64,000 bases of DNA, from NCBI GenBank assembly GCA_001599755.1, contig BCHX01000011.1, positions 62,001-126,000 of the forward strand. Reading direction: 5' to 3'. The stretch is from Gliomastix tumulicola (taxonomy: Eukaryota > Ascomycota > Sordariomycetes > Hypocreales > Bionectriaceae). The notes below the pieces were generated by a model, which had not been told where the DNA came from, made no database searches, and saw only the letters and a list, made by a program, of their open reading frames with translations. Positions 1 to 11,790 of the stretch are shown in pieces; the first letter of the stretch is position 1, and every line of letters begins with the position of its first letter. Made by a program: the position numbers and the translations under genes.

Positions 1-83
1 TCCGAATTGTATGGCAGGGGGGGGGGGGGGGGGGGATGGCTCGCAGAAGGCCAGCGGCGTTTGGTCATCTTTCAGCGAGGGAC

Positions 84-420
84 TTTATGCGACCTACGGT
101 CGCGTCTGATCAGCGGCACATCAAGACTCGTGGGCATGTCACACCGCTTGCCCGTGGCCCCCAAAGCGCCGGGCGCCATGCTGTTGGCCCACCTCGTATC
201 ACATCTCGCCGCCTATCCATCTCATTCTCTTGAATGCGAGATGTTCAGGGCTGCCACTTCTCAACAAGAACGTGTCAAATCTGAGAATAGTCAGACATCC
301 CGTCTCGTGGCGAATAAGTCCACCAGACGAGATTCCTAGAAGGGGCAAGCAGCAGGGGAACATGTCCGTTGTGGCAGTAGGTCTTATTCGCCAGGTGATT
401 GGCGCTTTAGATGGATAGAT
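84..420 (+). repeat. Left arm of diverged inverted repeat
   Basis: Read in reverse complement, 84-220 matches 1687-1806 (shared core around GACAAGCGGTGTG and CTGATCAGACGCGACC), and 280-420 matches 1262-1420 (shared CTGGCGAATAAGACC). The order of the matching parts is inverted, so these are arms of one large imperfect inverted repeat around a spacer of about 840 bp. Such a structure fits a decayed DNA transposon or a head-to-head duplication. No transposase is readable. Confidence 0.6.
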
Positions 421-1261
421 GGGTGGATGAGCTTCAGCCGCATGAGTTATTTCTAGCCACTCTTTACGCATGTCACCCTCGGGTCCCTGTGCCCCATACC
501 TGCGTCTGGAGAGCCCCCCAGATGCTCACCCCGTCATAATACAATGCGTCTATTGATTTGCCAATTGGAGCTCGCTGGTGGGACGGGACGGGCGCTAGGC
601 CGCCTAAGGCTCGTGGTGAGCTGCTAGGCTGGCTCCACGCCCACATGGAGTCCGACGCCGGCCGTTGGCCGACCTCTGGAGCGACCCGTCAGCAAGACTT
701 GAGAGTTCGCCTCACCGTCCAATCCCCTGTGGTCGCTGCCCTTGGACTGAGTGAGGCGGACGTCACCCATGTAGAGGGCCGGCACATCACGACCAGACAA
801 CCAAGGTCTCGGGCTGGTGTCCATCGGCTCGCTTACTGGATACGCCGCATGACCGGCTGCGTCTTGATTGAACAAACCCCCAAGGAAGTCCCGCACATTA
901 CGACTGGGCGCCTGGAAGTTTCAATCGGCAAATTCCAGAACCCCACAGGAGCTGAAACCCCGGCATCCGCAAGAGTAGAGATGCGATGCACGATAAGTCA
1001 GCGACTCGCTCAAGGGCGCGCGACTCTGGCCGAGGCTCATGCATGACGCCTATTCTACCGCGATCGCGGGATGGTGGTTCCCGTTTCTACACGATGCCTA
1101 AGAACCTCCTCAAAGAGAATCACCAGAATTCTTGCATCGAAAGGTGTAAGGGATTCAACGGGGGTTAGGCAGTTTGCCAACCTTCTGATCTAGCATGCGC
1201 CGGCTGCCCCCCCCCCCCCCTTCCTAACGATACGCGCAACTTGCATGAGACCGCCAACACC

Positions 1262-1806
1262 CATTTATAGCACCTATCGCCTGGCGAATAAGACCAACTG
1301 CTACAACCGATATATTGCTACGACTTACCCCTTCTAGGCAGCTCGGTTATCACGACCAGTGACTGGTATCCCTCGCTTTGAGGCCAGCGGGTTTATCCGC
1401 CGTGAAACGGGGTGTATGGCCATCTTCAGGCTGGCACGGTCCTGTAGTTGCAGCCCCCAGCGCTTCGCCTCGTCTCATCGCCACGGGGATGCTGCAAGTG
1501 CGCTACAATTTCGAGGAGTAATAGGAGGGCGTGTAGCTTTGCGCAACCTGCACGCCCTCCCCTCCATATCCCCGCTCCGATCACCGTGCGATAGAGAAGT
1601 GAGTGGTGCAACAATTGCATTGTCCTGCATTGCCACAGTGGCAAGAGCCCGTAGATGCTGGACTCTCCGCATCAAAGGACGAGAAGGATAGGCGATGGGA
1701 TGCTATGCGAGATGAGCGAACAACCTGGCCCTTGGGGGGCCACGGACAAGCGGTGTGCCAAGCCTGCGAGTCTTTCTGTACCACTGATCAGACGCGACCA
1801 TAGGAC
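1262..1806 (-). repeat. Right arm of diverged inverted repeat
   Basis: This is the partner of 84-420. It is longer than the left arm because about 270 bp (1420-1690) are unmatched. Related fragments occur near 44690-44800 (same orientation as the left arm) and 47815-47910 (opposite orientation), so the sequence is a dispersed family. Confidence 0.55.
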
Positions 1807-2544
1807 CTTAGGCCGCAGAAACGGCCCTCGCTGCAATGCAGGGCGTGCGGCAACCCAAGCAGTGACAAGATGGCCAGGTGCCGCTGGCCTTGAACACGGC
1901 CATGACGTTTCAGCGGGCACATAGGGCCCGTGATACTGTCTGAGTCATGCACCCCTGCCATTCCATCCGGAGTGCCCTGGCCAATGTATTCCCAGATGTA
2001 GCGTAAGGCGACCAAGTTCCGCGCATGATGCCACTTTTTGACACCGACATGATGCCACGCACACGGCGTGATGGACGAAGCCAAGGGACTTGTGTGTTTG
2101 CTCCTGGTCAGCACAGAATAGGCCGTCGGTCTTCTTCATCCCTGCTCTCTCGTCGTGGCACTGCGGCGAAGTAGGTCCGCTCTGCGATTGAGTTTTGTGG
2201 CAGACCTACTGAGCTAAACTAGAAGAACCAGAGGGGGGTGGGGGGGGGGGGGCTCGGTAGCATAGACCTGAATGTGAAGAAGCATACTGTGCGGCTCGAG
2301 GAGCAGAGGGGAAGGGAACGGCAGGGCACAGGGGGGTGACAATTATGAATAGGAGATGATATCGGTCTCGAGGTGCCGGTTCGTTCAAGTCACATATTTT
2401 GTTTGGAGCTACATCTCCTGATTGGAGGAGACCAGAGCGAAGCGGAAGCCAATCTAGGATGAGAACCTGCAGCTATGTTGCGGCTGCAATGTGGCTTTCG
2501 AAGCAGTATACTACCTCGAGTGCGAGAGATCATTAGGGACTGTA

Positions 2545-5064
2545 TTACCCCTCAAGCCGAGCCTTGATTGCTTCCAAGCGTGACACGACAGCCCTCAAAT
2601 GACTATTATCCCGACCAGACTTGTCGAGGTTGTTGGACAAACTGGTAAAAGCCTCAAGGGCTCCAGAGCAGGACCTTCGGATCATAGCATGCTGATTGTC
2701 CAGCCACTGTTTCCAGTCCTTCAACCCATCCATCGAAAGGGCAGATTTGTTCTGGCAAAATAACGGCAATCGTAGTTCCTCGTGGTCGACTTCCATCTCG
2801 TAGCCGAATTGTCGCAGTAGCTCTTGGCTAGCAGGGCTCCAGACGGCCTCATTGAACGCCACGGGCAAAATTCCAAACGCAAGATGCACCGCGGTAAAGA
2901 CGATGCGTGCCATGCCTTTGTCAATGCCGCTAGGTATCAGGACCCGTGTTATGCTGACTGGTAGTCCGCTCTGCAGATGTATAAGTGACTGGTCACAATA
3001 TCCTCCTCGAACACATACCTCTGTCTCCAGTCCTAATGCCTCTGAGACGCTTTCGTTGAAGCCTTCCAGCTTTCTGTCCGTAATGCCATAAGCGGCCACC
3101 TCGCTCCCTTCGACCAAATGAAGTAACCATGGAGTTGTCTCGACCATGTGAAGCTTAAGGAGAGGTACTGCTTGGCCAGACTCCGTAGACACAGTACCAT
3201 CAGAACCCAGAGCGAGGAATCTAAGAGCGGCCGAAAATGCGGCCCAAGCTTGTGGGCTCCATATGAAATCCTCGCTACAGGCGCTGGCCTCATCATCCAT
3301 CCTAGCCCGTTTGGGGAGCGCACCATTCGGCTCCCGGTCTCTGCGTTTTCGAGACTCCGGGTTGCCACGCGGGGCCTCCTCGCACCTCAGCTGTATCGGA
3401 GCTGTCGTGCCAGAATCGAAGTATCCCCGCGGGATCACGATGCGTACGTTCTTCTCTGAGGTATTTGTGAGTATGCGTGACCTAGGGGCATCGCAGATGG
3501 ACTCACCTGGGTGTTCGTCTTTGAACTTTTCAACGAGCCAAATATCATCCCAGTACCTCTGACTCGACTCAGAGAGACCCATTCTGCCGATACCTTCTAG
3601 CGATACGTGTTTCATCTTCGCCGCATGTATCCAATCACCGAGCAGCCTCCACTTGGAGCCCTTCATCCACGGCTCCAACTCGAGTCCTTGATTCGTCTAC
3701 TCGCACCTAAAACGCTTTAGCAATATTCTTCGTTCTTCTCCTTCCAAGAACCGAAATGGGCGAATAAAGTATCTGCCTGCTTGACACTTGCTGGACAATT
3801 CAATGACGAGTTCTGATTGTTTCTGTGCGGTTACAAAGCGGTCGAGCGTCTGAAAGCCAGGATCTGTGACTCCGGTAAAGCCAATCTCCTTGTATATATC
3901 TTCATTTGAGCAACCACGAGCCCAAGATGATATGATGCTGGACATGTGTGGAACGAGATCGCAACGTTGCGGCCCGGCCGCGATCTCGTCCCCATCCGGG
4001 TTCTCCATTAGGCCGCCATGCTCGCAGGCTCTGATTGTGGGAAACTGGACCGCGGCTCCACGTCCTCCCCACTTGGTGACAATGATTGTGGCCTTGTGAG
4101 ACCGACATTTCTCAGTGCAGTTCTGAGCCCGCAATTCCAGTCTTTTCGCGGTGCGCATGTGTGCCACAGATGCCATCATGTCTGTGGGCAGCGACAGGGC
4201 GTCTAGAGCGAGCGTACTCGAAATATTGTTGAGATATATAGTGAGGTCATCTATCAAGGTATCTTGGAACTATGTCAGCGGCACTCATCAAGTCAGGAAG
4301 TTACACTTACCAGAAAGTGGGCAAGAGGAGATTTTATATTTGCCGATGAGATGGCAGTGCATCCTCTTGAGGAGGTGCGTGCGCAGACTTCTGAAATAAG
4401 CTGTCCAAAATTGATGCATGCTTTTGGAGCTGCCGATATCATATGTGCCGCCATGCGAATGAACCCACTTCAAAACTATCTTGAGCGGCAAACCTAACTC
4501 CGCCATCATGGCTTGAAGAGATTTCCCTTCCGCTATCATTGTTCCGATGCGCTGCTTGTTTTCCGCTCGCGCTGCCTTGATTTGACTTGTCTGTGTCTGG
4601 GTCACGTTGTGCTGTTGTTCGTGTTCGCTCGTGTCAGCATCGCTGTAGCTAGCTGCTTCATCGTCGATATCGGCGTTTTCTTGACTATTCTCGCTATCGG
4701 TGTCGTCGATCGTATCTTGGTAGCCCCCCTCGGCGTCGGCTCCGTCGTGGTTGCCTAGAGCCGGCAGCTCGACGTTGTGCGGAGATGTCGGCAACATCGT
4801 GATAGTTTGGATATGGGACAGGGAGGGATGGTGCTGGTAAGGTGACCATTGATCACATCTATTCAGACAACGCCCGACGTTCGGGTCGGGGGCAGCTTCG
4901 CCGTCTGGGAGCTCATCGAGAGGCGATTCTCCGTGCGGTGATTCTTCCTGTTTGATCTCATCACCCGGGGGCTCCGTGGCGGGTACTATCCTGCCAGACC
5001 TAAACGAGCGGCTTCTCGAAATGAATGTGCTTGAGGGTGGTCTCCGTAGCTGAACGTTAGCCAT
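2545..5064 (-). pseudogene. Hypothetical protein gene interrupted by one in-frame TAG
   Basis: I do not recognise this family. Exon 1 runs 5064-4311. A 48-bp intron (4263-4310, donor GTAAGT) joins it in frame to a second open stretch. A second possible intron of 51 bp (3456-3506, donor GTGAGT) does not change frame. The reading frame is open to 2545 except for a TAG at 3699-3697, and I found no convincing intron that removes it. The N-terminus is acidic and Pro/Ser-rich. A helix-turn-helix-like stretch (residues about 165-205, with KSLQAMMAELGLPLKIVLKW) precedes the first intron. The last part is Leu-rich with a predicted helical tail (LRAVVSRLEAIKARLEG). It could be a real gene with a sequencing error, two adjacent genes, or a pseudogene; I favour the last because other loci here show the same kind of lesion. 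Confidence 0.5.
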
Positions 5065-6406
5065 ATGGGTCGGCGGACTCTGTTCACGAAAGCGAACTGG
5101 GCACTGTTCGGCGTGCGATAGGAAGGGTATCGCAGCGGGACGTGGGGAAGGTCAGGTATCGTATTGATGAGACTCTCTGCAAAGGTGACGATTGAGTGCT
5201 CAGGGATATGTTGAGTGGGAGCGGCGAGACCTTTATTATTCTTTTCCGGCGACGAAATGGGGATGCTCTGTGAGGTACACAGGCTAGGGGCTAGAGTCTG
5301 TACCTATTTTTATCACACACAGGCGGCCGTGCATCGCAAGTGTACATATATGTACAGGCGCGCGGGTGTACGGGTACGGATCTGTATACGAGGGCACGGA
5401 GGCGGAGTGCACACCACAGTGCACAAAGAGAACGAGCGTCAAGGCAAGATAGGGGAACAGTGGCGACCGTCGCGTCTAGGCCAGACCCTTGTCTACTCTG
5501 GCCACCCCTGAGAAGACAACAGCTCGTGGAGGTCTGTACCTGGGAAATTGCGCTATCCCCCTCCACTAGTGCTGGAGACGGTGAATCACGCAAGGGCCTC
5601 CAGAGTTCGGTCAGCCGCCGTAGGGGCACCGCCAACACCACCAATCCCGGGCAATCTTAATGCTAGCTGTACAAGCGCCCCGAATAGGGCCTCTTGTGAC
5701 ACTCCAAGTTTAGAGCGTCTTTCGTCTGAATCGAGTCGGCCCCCACAGCCCCACTCCCTGAACTCCATGCGCCCAGGTGAGCATTGCGCCGCCCCTGCCG
5801 TCCCACAAGGCAGGATCTCTGTGGTTCTGTCTCGACACAGCTGAGGTCTATTGCCCCCGGTTGTCCCTTTGGCTTCCTAGGCTAGCTGATTGTTCTCGCT
5901 CAGCCTGGAAAAACGTCGTCCAAGTTCTGCTAATCTATTTTCCTCCATAATGGAGCTGGGGCGGGGTGTCTTCTGTGTGCCGGACGGTAGATCGTGGACT
6001 TGGAGGCAGCTTGTTGTGCCCGGGTTGCTATGGACCAAGCTTTTTTAGGGATGGTTGTTGTCACGGCGATTGGTTATCACGTGGGGAGAATACTGTAGGC
6101 TCGGCCTTTGATTGGCTGAATAGGGGGTGTCCGCAAAAAGAAAAAAGGTTTAGTTTCGAATCTGAATCGCTAGAACACAAGTTCTGGCAGCTAAAATCTG
6201 ATTAAGGCGGGTCTGCAACTAAAGGGGTCGACCGTCAAAATAATGCTCATTGCCTATGGTCAACTGGCTTGCCAGCAGAAGCATTGTGCTTATGTATCCT
6301 TTAGCGCTCCCCGTAGAAAATGAGGTCTTGGTATGTTCTTCTGGTTGTCCTGCCCCCTGTTCTGTTAAGAAGGCGACCTTGAGATTTGATTTGGTGGATC
6401 CTCCTA
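5065..6406. other. Gene-free stretch with repeat copy
   Basis: No gene is supported. The left part (5145-5400) is one copy of a direct repeat whose partner lies at 7318-7590. The rest shows only short open frames on both strands. Confidence 0.5.
5145..5400 (+). repeat. Diverged direct repeat, copy 1
   Basis: This matches 7318-7590 in the same orientation. Shared landmarks in order are GGTCAGGTATCGT, GAGTGCTCAGGG, GGGAGCGGCGAGAC, GTACCTATTTT and a GTACATRTATGTAC-like palindrome near the right end. The copies differ by many substitutions and small indels. No coding potential is conserved between them. Confidence 0.6.
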
Positions 6407-6874
6407 CTACAAACTGTGTGACTGACATAGCTGGCGCCACTTTGCAAAGGTAAAGCCTTTCCCACATATCCTGCACTTGTATCGCTTCTCACCCGAATGA
6501 ACGCTCGTGTGGTCGTCACGATGGTGTTTCTAGACAGTTTCATATGAGTATGGGCCTTCAACGGGGTTGATACTGGGTTTACCCGGGAAAAAGTTCTCAG
6601 GTTCAGGAACTCGGGCTCCCTGGTCCCAAGTTCCAGTGCCCGGGAGGTGATGTTCGGTAGCCCTCCCTCGATGCAACAACGTTTCCTGTGGTTGCCAGTC
6701 CCCTAACCGCCCATCGATGTGAGTTCGGCTAACATGGTAATAAGAAGACTGCAGGATCTTGTCCGGAAGTGATTCGGCACGCGACGGCGGCCGCTTTTCT
6801 TGGGTTTCATTGGACAAGTGTGCTGTCGCGCCCGAAGCAATAGCGTGCCGGGTCGGCGACGTGAGGGGAGGCAA
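6407..6874 (-). pseudogene. C2H2 zinc-finger relic with in-frame stop
   Basis: On the minus strand an open frame from 6874 reaches a TAG at 6532-6530. The same frame continues with clear C2H2 zinc-finger sequence: an HTSVH end of one finger, the linker HSGEKRYKC, then CRICGKGFTF of the next finger, ending QLCQSHSL before a stop at 6409-6407. The HSGEK linker and CxxCGKGF core are diagnostic of Krüppel-type fingers. In the last finger a Cys stands where the first zinc-binding His is expected. The upstream part is Pro/Arg/His-rich without recognisable domains. The in-frame TAG, the lost His and the missing 5' region indicate a decayed DNA-binding protein gene. Confidence 0.55.
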
Positions 6875-8313
6875 GAGCGATGGGGGCAGACTATTCGAAC
6901 CGTGCCGCTCTGGGGAGGACCGTTGTGTTCCATAGTGAAGCGACGGAACAGCCTGTACGACTAGCTTCGTCTACCCGAGAATGATGGAAGCAAGACTGAC
7001 AACTGTATGGTGTACTAAGGGTTGCGGCTGCTAGGCACGCGATATTCTGGAGGTGCTCTAGTGATTCCGCAGGTAATGTCGCTACGTCTTTGGTCAGTGA
7101 TGCCTTTCAGCTAACAAGCGGAGAAGGAGATACAAAAATTGCCAGATGCTGACGCCGCTGCCTTGGGCCACTGCATGGCGAGTCCTGTGATGTCCGACCA
7201 CGAGCGAACGGCTCCTCGGCAGCCGGAAGCATGCCGTTTGTGTGGGCGGTTTATGTCCGTCAGGGCGAAATGGGCTCTTCTTGGAGTGAGATAGGGAGGG
7301 CGTCGGGGGAAGACGTGAAGATGGTCAGGTATCGTGTTGGTGAGTGTCCGTGTGAAGGCAGAGGTAGAGTGCTCAGGGCTGCGTCGAATGGGAGCGGCGA
7401 GACGTTTGTCACTTTTCCCGACGACGGAATGGGAATTGTCTGGGAGGTACACTGGGGCAGGGGCTAGGGGCTGGTTTGTACCTATTTTCATCACACCCAG
7501 GCGGCCGTAGATCGGTGTGATCGCGGTACAAGTGCATGTACATGTACAAGCGCGCAGGTGGACGGCTCTGTACATCGACCATGCCGAAGACATCCGTGCC
7601 TGCCCGAGGATGGTTGCAACTTGCGGGGAGGCGAGCGGTGGAAGATCAGAAATATCCAGCTCCATAGTCATACATGGTATAGAGATCCTCGCCCATGACG
7701 TACAAGGCCACAGGGCGGGAGATGTTGGGGTGTTTAACCTGTGCGAGAGCCTGCATGTGTGCAATACTCATCTAGTATACCTTCAGGACCATGACTAGCG
7801 AGGGACCAAAGCGGTGGCGACTCGATCCAACTCACGCGCCATTCTCGCGGCCGACTGGCTCGTGATCATGGAGCGGACGTACGTCGAGGTACATGGGAAT
7901 GGCCTTCGGCGCCTTTGCGTCGAGGGCATCCCCGGACTGGCCGTCGTTGCACATTGCGCCAGTATTCTGCAGGGCCTGTGCTCCCCATTTTACACTGTAC
8001 GCGGTCTATACGCTATAAAGGTGGCTACTTGCGAGGACTGGAAGGGCGACTTCTAGGCCAAAGAGAGTGACCTGTATTGGCCAATTTTGGAGGCTGGTCT
8101 CGCCACCGAGGATGTTGCAACAACTCACAAGGCCAAATCACGCCGCTTGGATACCCGACCGCCGGTTTTGGAATCGGTACCTGCTCTGTGCATCTCAACT
8201 GCCCATACTCATACCTGACTGTCCAAGTCATCGCTCCCGGCTTCGCCATCCCCGCCCGGCCCGACTTCCCATCGTCTGTAACTTGCTGCTCACACCGTCC
8301 TTTGCTTCATAGT
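6875..8313. other. Gene-free stretch with repeat copy
   Basis: No gene is supported. It contains copy 2 of the 5145-type direct repeat (7318-7590). A 217-codon open frame on the minus strand (7111-7764) overlaps this repeat and is not kept in the other repeat copy, so I treat it as chance. Confidence 0.5.
7318..7590 (+). repeat. Diverged direct repeat, copy 2
   Basis: Partner of 5145-5400, about 2.2 kb apart in the same orientation. The GTACAWGTAC-rich segment (7528-7552) is palindromic in both copies. Confidence 0.6.
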
Positions 8314-8690
8314 ATGCCACAACCTGCGCCTACCTCGCGGGCTCACCCCGGACGTCGCGACACGGGCTTCCTGGAGCCTTTTGGGGGTGAGTGGTAGCGC
8401 CCTGTCACTATAGGATATCTGCTAACATGCATTCGAAGACTACACGACACTGCCGCACCCGGAGGCCGATCTCTCGCTGAACGCAACGATAACACACGAC
8501 GATACCTCCGACGGGCAGGCCATGGAACGCAGAAAGCTTGCTATGCTTCGCAGACGGACTGGTATGCCTATTTCCCGCCGACGGCTGTAGAGGTGCCTCA
8601 GGCTATCGTCCAAAATGCGAGTGCTCCGATGAGAGCGGATTGAAAAAGGAGCGAACCCTGAAGGGAAGGTGCAGTCGTAGGGGCTGAGCA
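8314..8690 (+). CDS. Putative short gene or 5' exons of a hypothetical gene
   Basis: A plausible spliced start is visible. ATG at 8314 opens exon 1 (8314-8386, MPQPAPTSRAHPGRRDTGFL...). It ends at a GTGAGT donor. A 52-bp intron (8387-8438) has a GCTAAC branch point and GAAG acceptor. Exon 2 (8439-8561) continues in frame with DYTTLPHPEADLSLN and a basic helix MERRKLAMLRRR, then meets a GTATGC donor. Beyond it, an acceptor near 8601 would keep the frame to a TGA near 8690, but this last step is weak. No domain is recognised. It may be an isolated remnant of a larger protein. Confidence 0.35.
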
Positions 8691-9215
8691 GCCATCCTCG
8701 GATCATCTTCCATGCCATTGGTCAGGGTAGATTTTCAAGCCGTGAATTTCCTATCAGGCGGCCCGAAAAGGTGATGGGACGAGAATCGCCCTCGCCCGGC
8801 TCCCCAATACGTGGGATTAATGACCTCTCAGGCCTCCTATCGACTTGGCTTAGTGCTAGATGGTGTTGGGTGTAGTTCGTGGATGCGATGTGCACTTGAC
8901 GCGGGCTTTCCATTCGAAGGCTAAGATGATGACCAGGGCACCCCTCATGTCGTTGGCACTTTTGGACAGAGGTTCCTGACTGGAATGTGATTACGATGAC
9001 CATAACACTAGTGGTGCTACCCTTGCAGCGCCCAATCCGAGCCGGGAACAATAACTCAATCTAGTGCCGTTCGATGGCGTTTCACTTTGTCTAGTGATCT
9101 TGGCCCCCCTGCCCGGCTGGAGCACTGTCACGTTCTTTTGCTCCTGTAGGCTGAACTCCCTCTCCTGGAAGTATTCACGGGTAATATATGAACACGGGTT
9201 CCTTGGAATCTGAAC

Positions 9216-10344
9216 ATGTCCTTACCTCTTCATCGCTCATGGTCTGCGCCTGTGATCATGCCACCAACGACTGAAGTCCCTGAACAGTTCCTAGTATTTA
9301 TCCTTTTTCAACCAGTATTTCAAGGATGGCCCTCGACGGAAGTAAGCCTGAATCAGGTTCGAACCCGCCTCGTTGAAGTGAGCCCGTGGGCTCCTGTCCA
9401 GGCATACATACAACACACGGGGTCTGCCGACAGGGTAGCGGAACTGATCTACGAGCTTATAATTTCGGGCCTCATGTCGTCGCTGTCCAAAGCCAGAGAG
9501 AGTTTCCCCGTCCTCCGACATTTGCGCGATATACAACCCAATCTTCGAGATCGGCTAGAGTCTGAGGCTGTCAAGACCTCGACAGAAGCCCTCAAAGAGG
9601 CAGCTAAGCTACTCAAGTTTCCGGACAGGACACCACAACCACAGCGCATGTCTACCACCCTTGGCGACACCCTGTCCTTTGTGTTTGAGGCCTTGTCGGG
9701 AGGCTAATACCGTAGCAGTGACCATCCGAATGCAGGAGCTAGCTCCGGAAGAGATCTCCGATACACTCCTCATTGGGATACTCTTTCCTGTTGACCTCCG
9801 CATCTCTGATCAAAGAGCGATCGCAGCTTTTATGATCCAAAAGCTGGAGCGAGCTTTTGATGGATGGGGCGAAAGGAACGGACTAGGGACCGTCAGCTCG
9901 CGGGCAAGACAGTGGACGGGCCACAGCCCACTGGAACGCACGTTGCAAGAGCTGAATAATTCACCGACATCTTTCAGCAATCTCCTATCGTCCCATTCGC
10001 AGGCTCGCTGCGTGTCGTCTCATCAGGCAAGCATTCCGTTAAAAAAGCTTGCTGAGATTCTAAGCCACGGAAGTATACTTGAGGAGGCGCTTGGCGGCGA
10101 CCAATCTATCCATGATCTCCACGACCAGACGCAATCTGTTCTGCACGAGCTCGAAGACAGGCAGCTTCGTCTCTTTCTAATGGCTCGGACGCTTATGGAC
10201 ACCCTGCCATCAAGGGGTGAGCACTTTCGTGGGAGAATGGTGGAATTTCTAGCAAGCAAGAGTGATGAATTCAAGGCGGAGGCAGGAATGAAACTACTAG
10301 GGGGTGAATCTATACCGATCAAGAATGCCACAGCAGATGCCTGA
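9216..10344 (+). CDS. Hypothetical protein, probably two exons
   Basis: Two overlapping open frames (9216-9707 and 9661-10344) probably form one gene. The second starts with an in-frame acceptor-like CAG near 9717, after a GGCTAAT branch-like sequence, but I could not identify a strong donor, so the junction is unresolved. The predicted protein is mostly alpha-helical: helices in the first part (RVAELIYELIISGLMSSL), then long Leu-rich helices (SILEEALGGDQSIHDLHDQT and following). The final residues (MKLLGGESIPIKNATADA) end at 10344. No family is recognised and no membrane segment or signal peptide is evident. Its 3' end faces the D0 DUF3295-like relic on the other strand, about 120 bp away. 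Confidence 0.45.
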
Positions 10345-10465
10345 ACGTTCACCAGGCATAACTATAGCGAGTAGCCCCGTCCTTGGAAGCCGGATCAGTG
10401 AATTGCGAACAAGAAAGATGAACACACCGCTTCTTTGCAATCGCATGCTGATAACCAATATATGC

Positions 10466-11790
10466 TTACCACCCATGACAATGGTATTCACTGGAGGTAT
10501 CCTGGGCGAACTGATACCAGTCTGTGGGCTTGGAATCATCACTCTGCTTGATGCAGGGCTCAACGAGGAGTTGCTTGGGAGTGACGGTGTCATGGGAGCT
10601 GTAACGACGCTTGAGAACCGCATTGGCTGTGGCGGACTTCTGTTGTCGCTCCCACAGCAGGTGGCGGCGCAGAGACTCGGTCAGCTCAGTAGAGAGCATG
10701 TGCCGGCGCGTAGTCCGGGGTGAGAAGCCACCCTGGATGTTCATGGGACTAGGCATGGCGATAGGCTGCGCTCTTGACCGATGCACCTCCTCGAGGGGCT
10801 TCAGGGGCTGGCGTGCAGCCCTCATCATATAAAGCGCATCGTCAGAGTTGTTGGGAGAGCCACCTAATGAGGACCCCTGGCGGATGTTGTGAGTCTGGGG
10901 AATGACCGAGGTTGACCACGAAGCATGACCTCCCAGGGTTCGTGCCCGGTCATCAGACTGGGCAAGCATGAGAGTAATGAGGGACCGGCGCGGGGTAAGG
11001 TTAACATTTGAGTCGACCCGCTGGAAGTACCTGTCGTCCACACTCGACTTGCTGCTGTCGTCCTCCCACTCCGACGAATCGTCGTCGTTATCAATGGCGC
11101 TCTCGTCGATGTAGTCGTCTGAGTCGGATTCAATGGCATTGTCAGGCTCGTCACGGTCGTACATCGTGGCCTGGCTGCCGAACGAAGCCTGATCGTGCTG
11201 TTTTGGTAGGCCAGCAGCCTGGGCAGGGAGCATCGGCGTCTTGTCGGAATCCTCTTCCTCAGAGGAACATCCAAGTTTGAACCTGGCATCCTTCTTTGCC
11301 ATCCCCGACTTCGGAGCCTTCCTCGTCTCGTGGACGTGTCGCTGTGGTATCGAGAAGCCACGAACCAGGTCGGTGGTCTTATTTGGTAGCTCAGGAGAGG
11401 GGTGGGATTCTTCGGGATGGGAATCGAAAGCCTGGGAGGGAGACTAGGACTCGTTACTGGTAATGGAGACAACACTCTCAGAGAGCTGGGGGGCTCGGGT
11501 GGTCTGGTGTCGACGGCGACGGCGACGGTCGACGGCGATATGATATTGATGGAACTAGGATTAGGGACTGTTTTGACGTGTTCAATGAGCTTTGTCTTTG
11601 ACAAGATCTTAGATTCACAGCCCTTTCTTGCGACGCGTGCACAGCGGAGAGCGGCCGTGGTAGAATATTTGCCGAGAAACGAAGACGTAGACGGAGTCTG
11701 AGGAAAATGTAGTATGCTCAAGGGAAGAGGAGAGGGACAGTATAGAATGAGATAGACGAGCTGAGTGCCCCTGAATGGTGTGTAATGCAT
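10466..11790 (-). pseudogene. DUF3295-like protein, copy D0, with nonsense codon
   Basis: The C-terminal 278 codons (11302-10466) are open and closely match the D1 and D2 copies. They include an acidic Ser/Asp stretch (ESDSDDYIDESAIDNDDD), the conserved SLITLMLAQ block and the C-terminal STELTESLRRHLLWERQQ block. These features resemble Ascomycota-specific DUF3295 proteins, related to GATA-like nitrogen-regulation proteins, with unproven function. The homologous frame extends upstream through VRGFS and DSHPEESHPSPEL but meets a TAG at 11446-11444, where D1 has CAG. Upstream homology (APQLSESVVS) shows an internal deletion relative to D1/D2. The copy is probably non-functional, unless translation starts at the internal ATG at 11302. 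Confidence 0.65.

Larger units (their letters stand above)
1..2544. other. Gene-free repeat-bearing stretch
   Basis: I see no supportable gene here. The stretch holds a G run near position 20, a C run near 1210, another G run near 2240, and two arms of a diverged inverted repeat listed separately. Open frames are short, lack good splice signals and disagree between repeat copies. The homopolymer runs are likely assembly-sensitive. Confidence 0.6.

Noticed and set aside
17..35. G runs and C runs (also about 1210, 2240, 22725, 48827) as possible quadruplex elements or telomere seeds
   Set aside because: They are pure homopolymers without TTAGGG-type units, and one is next to N bases; sequencing or assembly artefacts are more likely.
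7111..7764. A 217-codon minus-strand frame
   Set aside because: It covers the 7318-7590 repeat, and the other repeat copy does not keep the frame.
10864..11790. A 308-codon open frame on the minus strand, rich in Ser, Thr, Pro and Arg
   Set aside because: It is a shifted frame over the DUF3295-like coding sequence; its composition is that of an out-of-frame translation, and the frame matching D1 and D2 is a different one.
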